A stretch of DNA of 64,000 nucleotides from ECT2AJA-110-A sp035399845 (GTDB lineage Bacteria > Planctomycetota > Phycisphaerae > UBA1845 > UTPLA1): NCBI GenBank assembly GCA_035399845.1, contig DAOPJV010000018.1, positions 1-64,000 on the forward strand. Reading direction: 5' to 3'. Below, piece after piece: positions 16,992 through 23,446 of the stretch. The notes below the pieces were generated by a model. It worked only from the letters and a program-made list of their open reading frames with translations. It was not told where the DNA came from and made no database searches. Position 1 is the stretch's first letter. Each line of letters begins with the position of its first letter. The translations under genes were made by a program, and so were the position numbers.

Positions 16992-18071
16992 TTACGTGCG
17001 TGTGCTGGCGCGCGCCTGGCAGCACAGTCGCACGAGATTCGAGAAGGGTTTCTTCACGTCCGCCTTGGACTTGTTCGCGACGACGGCGTTCTCGACGTCG
17101 GACGCCGCCGACGAGATCGGCTCGAAGCCGAAGCTGCCGGCCTCGCCCTTGAGATTGCGGCACGCCGTCTGCAGGGCGTCAAAATCGTCCGCCGCGTAGG
17201 CGGCTTCGATTTCGCGAATACGCGTCGGCAGATCCTTCACGAAGCCGTCGATCAGCGGCATCATCGTTCGATCCTGGGCGAAGGAGCTGAGCAGCGGCTC
17301 CTGCCGCAGCGATCGCAACAGCGCCGAAAGCTGCTCTCGACCGAAGGGTTTCGGAATGTAGCTGTTGCAGCCGACTTCCAGGCACTTTTCCTTGTCGCCC
17401 GGTTGTGTCATGCCCGTGGCGGCGACAATCGTGCCGGAGTAGCCGCGATCGCGCAGCCGCTTGACGGTCTCAAACCCGTCGATATCCGGCATATCCATGT
17501 CCATGAGGATGACGTCATAGACTCGCTGCGAGGCGAGTTCAATCGCCGCTTCGCCGCTGTCGGCCTTGTCGATGTCCGCGTTCATCGCCCTCAGGAGCGT
17601 TTCGCCCAGTCGGAGGATCGCCGGATTGTCATCGACGATCAGGACGCGACAGGGCGCCGCCTCGGCGCAGAATTCACTTGCGTCGATGGACTCGAAGAAA
17701 CGAACACCGATGTCGTGGACACCGTTGACGATGTACACACAGCGCACGACTTCGGCCGGCACGTTCTGCCAGGTGCCGTGCATTGTGATCAGCTGGATGA
17801 CGCACTTCGATCCGGGGTAGATGAACGCGCCGTGCAGAAAACCCATGCCCGTGTTGCTGATGTTTCGTGTGGGAACGAGATAGGAGGTCGGCGGACCGCC
17901 GCCCTGCGGCTGCATGTGGACGACGCAACCCTTGACGTTGTATCCGTATCGGGGCGTACCGCGCCGTTCGCGCTCGACGTCCAGCGTGGAATCGTCGAGC
18001 TTCTTCATGATCTCGTCGATCGCCGCGTCATCGAGGCGGATGGTTCGAACTAGATTGGAGGTCTTGCTCAA
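16992..18071 (-). CDS. PilZ - receiver - Hpt-like signalling protein
   Basis: About 359 residues from TTG 18071 (upstream GAGAGCGGG); ATG 18197 is an alternative. A PilZ domain (about 35-130) has both c-di-GMP motifs, R37-x3-R41 and N70-x-S72-x2-G75. A receiver domain (about 140-258) has DD near 147, phospho-acceptor D191 in LMDMDMPD and K241 in YIPKP. A C-terminal Hpt-like helical region (about 265-345) has CRNLKGEAGSFGF, where the phospho-His of the usual A-H-x-L-K-G motif is Arg (R305, codon CGC). The Hpt-like part therefore cannot act as a normal phosphotransfer domain. The protein probably integrates c-di-GMP with a phosphorelay input. Confidence 0.8.
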   Translation of the reverse strand: MSKTSNLVRTIRLDDAAIDEIMKKLDDSTLDVERERRGTPRYGYNVKGCVVHMQPQGGGPPTSYLVPTRNISNTGMGFLHGAFIYPGSKCVIQLITMHGTWQNVPAEVVRCVYIVNGVHDIGVRFFESIDASEFCAEAAPCRVLIVDDNPAILRLGETLLRAMNADIDKADSGEAAIELASQRVYDVILMDMDMPDIDGFETVKRLRDRGYSGTIVAATGMTQPGDKEKCLEVGCNSYIPKPFGREQLSALLRSLRQEPLLSSFAQDRTMMPLIDGFVKDLPTRIREIEAAYAADDFDALQTACRNLKGEAGSFGFEPISSAASDVENAVVANKSKADVKKPFSNLVRLCCQARASTRT

Positions 18072-18316
18072 GGTCCCGCTCTCGAATCTCCACGGTTGCG
18101 CGACGTCAGCGTCCAAACGGCGACGTCGGGCGGGCGCTGCTCGCCCCCTCCAATTTTCGGTCGAAGTGATACGGCGAATTAGTGAATCGCTCGGCATGGA
18201 TCGGCCCTGACGCCGATCAGAGCGGCATTTCGGACCTATTCGCCCGGCGACGCAGCGGTTGCGGAATCGTCGGGGCGCGCGACCCATGCGGCCGGATCGG
18301 CCGATAAGCCGTGCGA

Positions 18317-18775
18317 TCAGTGATCGCCGCGCCGCGAAGGGCCGAGGACCGCCAGCATCGACTTGGCGAAGGAAGAGGCCTCGGGCGCTCGTTCGTGGGC
18401 GTCAGCGATCTGCTGATGGACGGTCACGGCGTCGGGGATCTTCGCAACGCGGGTCGGCGACCGGCCGGCGCCAGCGCCGCGCAGGCCGTAGCCGGCGCCG
18501 AACGCGAGCGCGATCGCCGCCGCAAATCGGACGGCGGTCCATCCGGACAACGACGGACGGGGCGCAGATGTTGCGCGTCCGGTGGCGCCAGGACTCGGCG
18601 CCCCGACACGTTCCCGTACGCTCGTCAACGTCCGCTCAAGGCTTTGATACTCGGCCCCACAGGTGGCGCAGCGTTCGGCGTGGTCCTCGAACGCCGAGCG
18701 ATCCGCCTCGCCCAGCTCGCCGCCAATCGCGTCCGCCAGCAGCGATTCAAACGTCCTGCAGTCCATCGACATCAT
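18317..18775 (-). CDS. Anti-sigma factor with zinc-finger motif
   Basis: 152 residues. The N-terminal anti-sigma domain has the zinc-binding H32-x3-C36-x2-C39 (DHAERCATC). One membrane segment lies at about 80-102 (VRFAAAIALAFGAGYGL), followed by a short exported tail. It is the last gene of a three-gene operon and overlaps the sigma factor gene by four bases (ATGA), the standard arrangement for an ECF sigma and its membrane-bound inhibitor. It should hold the adjacent sigma factor inactive until an envelope signal releases it. Confidence 0.85.
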   Translation of the reverse strand: MMSMDCRTFESLLADAIGGELGEADRSAFEDHAERCATCGAEYQSLERTLTSVRERVGAPSPGATGRATSAPRPSLSGWTAVRFAAAIALAFGAGYGLRGAGAGRSPTRVAKIPDAVTVHQQIADAHERAPEASSFAKSMLAVLGPSRRGDH

Positions 18776-19320
18776 TCATCCTTCCATCGTGGCGCCAGAG
18801 ATTCGCGCAGCGTGCGCAGTCCCCGCAGAAAGTGCGTCTTTGCGGTCGAGATCGACATCTCGAAGCCGTTCGCAATCGAGGCGAAGGTCCTGTCGTCCAT
18901 GACCTTGGCGAGAACCACATCGCGCTGGGCGTCCGTCAGTCGAGAGAGGGCTGCGAAGACATCGTCCCGCAGCGCCTCGAGATCGGGCCGCGCCAGTGGC
19001 TGAGCCTCTGTCGCCGGTGTTTCCCTCGTGTCCGCGTTTCCGACGAGACGCAGTCGCGGCGATCGCGACAGCTCGAATACGCGGCGCGCCGTAACAGTTC
19101 GATGCCACGCCTCGGGTTTCTCCGGCGCCGCCGTCTCACATTGGCGTCGCCATTTCAGAAACACGTCCTGCACGATATCCATCGACGCGTCCCGATCGCG
19201 CGTCAGTCGATGGGCCCACTCGAACACGCGCGGCATGTAGCGCTCAAAATCGGGCCTCGCTTCGGCGTCGCCGCCTGCGAGACCCTGTCGAGGCCGTTGG
19301 TGGTTCGCGTCGGAGGGCAT
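18772..19320 (-). CDS. ECF-type RNA polymerase sigma factor
   Basis: 182 residues. Region 2 lies near FERYMPRVFEWAHRLTRDRDASMDIVQDVFLKWRR, and region 4 near ALSRLTDAQRDVVLAKVMDD with a helix-turn-helix (TFASIANGFEMSISTAKTHF) followed by LRGLRTLRESL. No region 1 or 3 is present, as in extracytoplasmic-function sigma factors. It starts 10 bases after the lipoprotein stop with TGAGG upstream and overlaps the anti-sigma gene. Its targets are unknown; the divergent peptide/kinase operon at 20599 is a plausible one. Confidence 0.9.
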   Translation of the reverse strand: MPSDANHQRPRQGLAGGDAEARPDFERYMPRVFEWAHRLTRDRDASMDIVQDVFLKWRRQCETAAPEKPEAWHRTVTARRVFELSRSPRLRLVGNADTRETPATEAQPLARPDLEALRDDVFAALSRLTDAQRDVVLAKVMDDRTFASIANGFEMSISTAKTHFLRGLRTLRESLAPRWKDE

Positions 19321-19330
19321 CGATCGGACC

Positions 19331-20386
19331 TCAGCGGGATTCCGCCCTGTTCGCGTCGTCAGCCGGCGTCGGCGTCGCGTTCAGCTTCGAGATCGCAACG
19401 AGTTCGTAAGGTCGATCACAGAAGGCGCGGCCGTCAAACTCCCATTGGAGCTTGCCATCCTCCACCTGATCGGCGTTGCTTGCGACGACTTCGCCCGGCA
19501 GCGTGAGTTCGATCTGAAACGACTGACTTCGCAAGGCGTCCGTGACTCGGCGGCGCAGCCGCTCCTGTTCCAGGGACGCTCGCAGCGCGTCGATCTGTCG
19601 CGCGTCCAGCTTCGCCGTTGTCGCCAGCGTGTCGATGTAGGCCAGGTCCGCATCCTTCGGGATGGATTCGCCAACCTGGACAATCTTCGCATTCGCCTCG
19701 TCTTCGCTCAACCCGCGGATCGAATCGGCCAGGCCCGCGTAATCGAATCGTTCGTAGATATCCAACAGACGCGCACGCGCCGCGAGTCGGCTCTCGATGG
19801 GTGCATCCGGCGTGGCGGCGCTCACGGCCTGCGCCAGGGCCTCCAGCTGCTGATGGCTCTGAACATTCGCAAACGCCTGCAGGAGCTTTGTCCGCTCCTC
19901 CTGGTCGAGGCTGTCGATCGGCTTCTCGGAGATCTTCCTGATGTCGTCGTCGATGTAGCGATCGTTCCAGTACTGCGTTCGCGCGTAGGGGCGTGGCTCA
20001 TAGACGCGGCGGAATCGCAGGTACACGCCGTCGGGACGCACTTCCCGGTGAATTTCCGTGGGAAAAGTCAGATGGACGCCGCCGGCGTCGCCGTAGCCGG
20101 CCGGCGGCACGGCGCCAGGCGCAAAATCGGCGGACGCCGTGTAAACATGGACCTCTTCGTCGGCGCGTTTGCCCTTCGATCGTGACACGCGCCAGCCGTC
20201 GGCGGCCGTCGGCAGCGCTGTCGGTCCCAACAGGTCCTCCTGAGAGCCCTCAAATTCCAATTTCATCGCGGCGCCGCCATCGGGCCGGACTTCGATCATT
20301 TCGCGGCGTTTCAGGCAGCCGGCGCCGGCCATCAACAGGCAGAGCGCGGTCACGATCGTCGATTTTGTGGGTCCCTGGAGCGGCAT
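19331..20386 (-). CDS. Lipoprotein, 351 aa, first gene of the sigma operon
   Basis: A lipobox LMAGAGC puts the lipidated Cys at residue 24. The first third is beta-rich with an E-V-R-P-D-G pattern repeated (MIEVRPDGGAAMKLEFEG; EIHREVRPDGVYLRFRRVYEPR). The middle third is helical and charged (LDQEERTKLLQAFANVQSHQQLE). The last third returns to strand (FQIELTLPGEVVASNA, DGKLQWEFDGRAF). I do not recognise a named family. Being co-transcribed with an ECF sigma and anti-sigma, it may be the envelope sensor or a member of the regulon. Confidence 0.75.
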   Translation of the reverse strand: MPLQGPTKSTIVTALCLLMAGAGCLKRREMIEVRPDGGAAMKLEFEGSQEDLLGPTALPTAADGWRVSRSKGKRADEEVHVYTASADFAPGAVPPAGYGDAGGVHLTFPTEIHREVRPDGVYLRFRRVYEPRPYARTQYWNDRYIDDDIRKISEKPIDSLDQEERTKLLQAFANVQSHQQLEALAQAVSAATPDAPIESRLAARARLLDIYERFDYAGLADSIRGLSEDEANAKIVQVGESIPKDADLAYIDTLATTAKLDARQIDALRASLEQERLRRRVTDALRSQSFQIELTLPGEVVASNADQVEDGKLQWEFDGRAFCDRPYELVAISKLNATPTPADDANRAESR

Positions 20387-20598
20387 CGTTTGTTTCTCCT
20401 GAGTTCGTATCTCGTAGTGCGACTGACACAGATTAGATGCGCAACTCCCGCCGATGGACGACGTCGAAAGGGGGGCGATTTCGGCGATTCTTCCGATTTT
20501 CGCGAGCGGTCGATAAGAAAGTAACGACAGAACGCGGATGGGGACCGTGGAATTTCCGCGGTCGCGCCGCGATGTCGCAGGAGAGAAGGTTCCGGCGG
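20387..20598. promoter_or_regulatory. Divergent promoter region
   Basis: About 210 bases separate the lipoprotein-sigma-anti-sigma operon (leftward) from the peptide-PqqD-kinase operon (rightward), so both promoters must lie here. I see no convincing housekeeping -35/-10 pair, which would be compatible with ECF-type promoters. Confidence 0.4.
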
Positions 20599-20817
20599 AT
20601 GGCGCACGACTCTGACAAGATCGACGATTCGATCGAGACGCCGGCTGGCGAAGGCCTCGCCGGCGCCGACGAGGGTTCGTCGGGCGCCACGGATCGTCGT
20701 GACTTCCTGAAGAAGACTGTCCGGCGCGCGGCTTACGTCGCGCCGATCGTCCTGCTTTTTAAGCCGCGGGAGGCCCTGGCGGGTTCGGGGGGCAGCGCCA
20801 TCACACCTGGGCCGTGA
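20599..20817 (+). CDS. Small Tat-like leader peptide, candidate precursor
   Basis: 72 residues. An acidic, Gly/Ser-rich N-terminal half (about 1-32) is followed by DRRDFLKK (about 33-40), a twin-Arg-type motif, a hydrophobic stretch AAYVAPIVLLF and REALA, an AxA-like cleavage site, leaving an 11-residue tail GSGGSAITPGP. Start ATG 20599 has GGAGAGAAGG upstream; the upstream Mets at 20572 and 20437 are less likely. The gene ends 25 bases before a PqqD-like gene and heads the operon. The YVAP-type segment and tiny tail suggest a processed peptide, perhaps a substrate of the kinase encoded downstream. That is inference; it could also be a small anchored Tat protein. Confidence 0.7.
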   Translation: MAHDSDKIDDSIETPAGEGLAGADEGSSGATDRRDFLKKTVRRAAYVAPIVLLFKPREALAGSGGSAITPGP

Positions 20818-20842
20818 ACGCGGGTTTGCCGCGATTCGACGA

Positions 20843-21169
20843 ATGGAAACGCGCGTGACACCTGTCGAATCTGTCATGACGAATCGAACACACAGACCGT
20901 TGGCGCGGCGCGAAGGCCTGCAGGTCTTCCCGCTGGACGACGAGGCAATCGTGTACGACCTGGCGCGCGACACGGTGCACTACCTGAACTTCACGGCGCG
21001 AAGCGTCTGGGAGTACTGCGACGGCGTTCGTTCGCCGGCGGACATCGCCCGCATCCTTGCCGCCGAGCTCGCCGATCCGGACGCGGCGTTCGGCGAAGAC
21101 CTGCGTCGGGACATAGAGAGCGCCGTGGAGGCGCTGCAAAACGACGGGCTGCTGCGTCCGTGTGCGTGA
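20843..21169 (+). CDS. PqqD-like RiPP recognition protein
   Basis: 108 residues. The core EGLQVFPLDDEAIVYDLARD, YLNFTARSVWEYCDG and a C-terminal helical half ending LQNDGLL is the PqqD fold (winged-helix-like peptide chaperone) that binds leader peptides in many RiPP pathways. An internal Met (20876) matches the usual start of the domain better and may be the true start. It lies 25 bases after the small peptide gene and about 20 before the HprK-like gene. The fold assignment is good; the partner peptide is inferred from position. Confidence 0.8.
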   Translation: METRVTPVESVMTNRTHRPLARREGLQVFPLDDEAIVYDLARDTVHYLNFTARSVWEYCDGVRSPADIARILAAELADPDAAFGEDLRRDIESAVEALQNDGLLRPCA

Positions 21170-21190
21170 GTGGCGCCCGATTGAGTGTTG

Positions 21191-22108
21191 ATGAGCGTTG
21201 AGCGAGCAACATACCAGATTGGATCCGTCGGCGTCACGCTCGTGACGCCGATTGCGGAAGTGGCGGCGGCGTATGACGCCCTGTACGCGCCCTTTCGCAT
21301 GTCGTCGGGGCGGACGGATGAGGCGTCCTTCGAGGTGCGCGTCGATCGGCGCCGCTCCCGGCGTACGGGACTCGCCCATTATCACATCACGAGCGATGTC
21401 GAGGATGTGTTTACCGTCCGCCGGTTGTCGCGCGTCCTTCCGCATGTTGAAGGCGCCATCAACCTCTGCATCGCGCGATACATGCCGCGCTATCTGCTGC
21501 TTCACGCGGCGGCCCTGACGCGCGAAGGGGTCGGCGTGATCATTCCGGGCGGACCGGGGTTCGGAAAGACAACACTCGCCGCGGCCCTGACGTCGCGCGG
21601 CTGGAAATACGCCAGCGACGAATTCGCGATGATCGACACGGTCGACGGATCCATCGTTCCCTATCCCAAGGCCCTGAGCGTCAAGACGGGTTCGATGGAT
21701 CTGCTGAAGTCATTCGGTCTGCCCGTGGACGCCGCGCCGACGTTCGATCGCGCCGACAAGGGGGCGATACGCCTGTTGCCGGCGAGGGCGATTCACGCGG
21801 ACGCCGTCGCCTCGTCGGCCAGAATCCGACTCGTCGTATTTCCGGCGCTCACGCCGGGTGTCGAGCCGGACGTGGCGCCGATGTCGCCGGCGGAATCGGT
21901 CTTCGAGATGAGTCGCCGCTGCTTCAACCTGCTGCGATTCCGGGCGGAAGCGATCGGCATCCTGTCACGTGTCGCGACGTCGTGCCACAGCTATCGACTG
22001 CGATCGGGCGCCCTGGAGGCGACGTGCAATCTGATGGATCGCCTCGTTCAGTTCATCGCCGCGGATCGGCGCAGGCACGCGCGACCGGCGGCGCTCAGCG
22101 CGGCGTGA
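21191..22108 (+). CDS. HprK-like (HPr kinase-related) P-loop kinase
   Basis: 305 residues from ATG 21191 (GTG 21185 also possible). The N-terminal part (1-100) has no recognised fold. The C-terminal half has LLLHAAAL (about 102-109), P-loop GGPGFGKTT (120-128) and an acidic loop ASDEF (141-145), as in HPr kinase/phosphorylase and relatives that phosphorylate serine. In lasso-peptide loci of the paeninodin type, similar kinases modify the C-terminal Ser of the precursor. No ptsH-like gene is nearby. In this operon the likely substrate is the small peptide, but that is inferred only from gene order. Confidence 0.85.
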   Translation: MSVERATYQIGSVGVTLVTPIAEVAAAYDALYAPFRMSSGRTDEASFEVRVDRRRSRRTGLAHYHITSDVEDVFTVRRLSRVLPHVEGAINLCIARYMPRYLLLHAAALTREGVGVIIPGGPGFGKTTLAAALTSRGWKYASDEFAMIDTVDGSIVPYPKALSVKTGSMDLLKSFGLPVDAAPTFDRADKGAIRLLPARAIHADAVASSARIRLVVFPALTPGVEPDVAPMSPAESVFEMSRRCFNLLRFRAEAIGILSRVATSCHSYRLRSGALEATCNLMDRLVQFIAADRRRHARPAALSAA

Positions 22109-22133
22109 TCGACACAGAGGATGATCGAGCGAC

Positions 22134-23276
22134 ATGCAGGCCTCCAACATCCTGAAGCTCATTGCGGGCGTGCTGTCGGAGCGTCCGGACGCCGCCCTGC
22201 GCGAGATTCGAGACGCGCGATTGTGGGGCCGCGTCGCCTTGTGCGCCTGGCGGCAGCGCGTCGGCGGTCTCTTGCTGGCGCGACTGTGCGAGCTCGATGT
22301 GCGCGTGCCGGACGCCGCGATGCGCGAGCTCGCGGGATATGCGCGTCATGTGCGGGAGGCCAACGCCGTCAAAGTCGATCGCGTTCTGCCCGTTATCGAA
22401 GCGCTCGCCGGCGCCGGCGTGCGATGCGTCCTGCTCAAGGGCGCGGCCCTGCTCGCATCGATCTATGACGACTGGTCGATGCGTCCGATGGTGGACGTGG
22501 ATCTGCTGATCGCCCCGGAACAGACGTCGATTGCCGAAGAGGTTCTGCTGGCCCTCGGCTGGCTGCCCGGCGCCGACCTGCTGCGTCCCGACTTCTTCCC
22601 GCGCTATCACTATGAACGCGAGTATGTCACGCAGGCCGAACCCAAAGTTCGCCTGGACCTGCATGTCAGGCCCTTCCGACCGCTGCGTTTTGCGTCGACG
22701 ATTCCGCCCGGTGCGTTTCTCGGCGCCTCCGTCGACACGGAGCTGGCGGGGGGCGTCGTCGCTGTGCTCGATCCGGACATGAACCTGATCCATCTCGCGG
22801 CCCACGCGGCGCTTCATGGCGCGAACGAGCTGCGATGGCTCTACGACATTTATGCGTGGGCGACTCTGCGATCAGGTGATCTCGATGTCGACGCGATCGC
22901 CGATCGTTGTCGGTCCTATCGACTCGAACACGCCGTTCGGACCGCGCTGTGTCGCGTCCGTGAAACGCTCGGGCCGACGCCGCGTCTCGACGAGATCCTC
23001 GAACGTCTGCCGCGCCGCAGCGCGATGATGGACCGGCTCGTGCTCTGGCAGGCGCCGCACGGCGAGGCGCGGCATGTGACAGACGTATGTGTCAATGCAA
23101 TATCGCTGCCGTCCTGGGGCGATCGCGCCGCCTACCTGTCGGCGGTCGCCCTGCCGGACAGCTCCCACCTTCGACAGATCTATCCGCATCGCCACTGGGC
23201 CTGGCCGATCGCCGCACACGCGACGCGCCTGGGCCGGCTGCTGACCCGACCGCTCGCGCGCCGCGACGCGTCGTGA
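22134..23276 (+). CDS. Nucleotidyltransferase family protein (NTP_transf_5-like)
   Basis: 380 residues. The signature runs from CVLLKGAALL (98-107) to RPMVDVDLLI (117-126), with acidic residues D121 and D123 in the D-x-D position of nucleotidyltransferases, then LIHLAAHAALHG. Members of this family accompany PqqD-like and HprK-like proteins in lasso and related RiPP loci. The gene starts 25 bases after the kinase stop, so it belongs to the same operon. The substrate is unknown; it may add a nucleotidyl group to the kinase product. Confidence 0.8.
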   Translation: MQASNILKLIAGVLSERPDAALREIRDARLWGRVALCAWRQRVGGLLLARLCELDVRVPDAAMRELAGYARHVREANAVKVDRVLPVIEALAGAGVRCVLLKGAALLASIYDDWSMRPMVDVDLLIAPEQTSIAEEVLLALGWLPGADLLRPDFFPRYHYEREYVTQAEPKVRLDLHVRPFRPLRFASTIPPGAFLGASVDTELAGGVVAVLDPDMNLIHLAAHAALHGANELRWLYDIYAWATLRSGDLDVDAIADRCRSYRLEHAVRTALCRVRETLGPTPRLDEILERLPRRSAMMDRLVLWQAPHGEARHVTDVCVNAISLPSWGDRAAYLSAVALPDSSHLRQIYPHRHWAWPIAAHATRLGRLLTRPLARRDAS

Positions 23277-23446
23277 TGGCGCGTTGTGCGTTTTCGGTCG
23301 CGCCTGAGTAACGGATCTCAATCCGCCGATCTACCGCCACCCTTAGCGGACGCCCGGTAGGTTCCTCACAGATCCGCTGAATCAGCAGTCGTCGGGATTC
23401 GATACCACGCCGAGAGACGAAAGTCCTGGCAAGGGTAAGACTCGCT

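Noticed and set aside
23277..23446. c-di-GMP riboswitch before the hybrid kinase
   Set aside because: Some GC-rich stems but no GEMM-type consensus.
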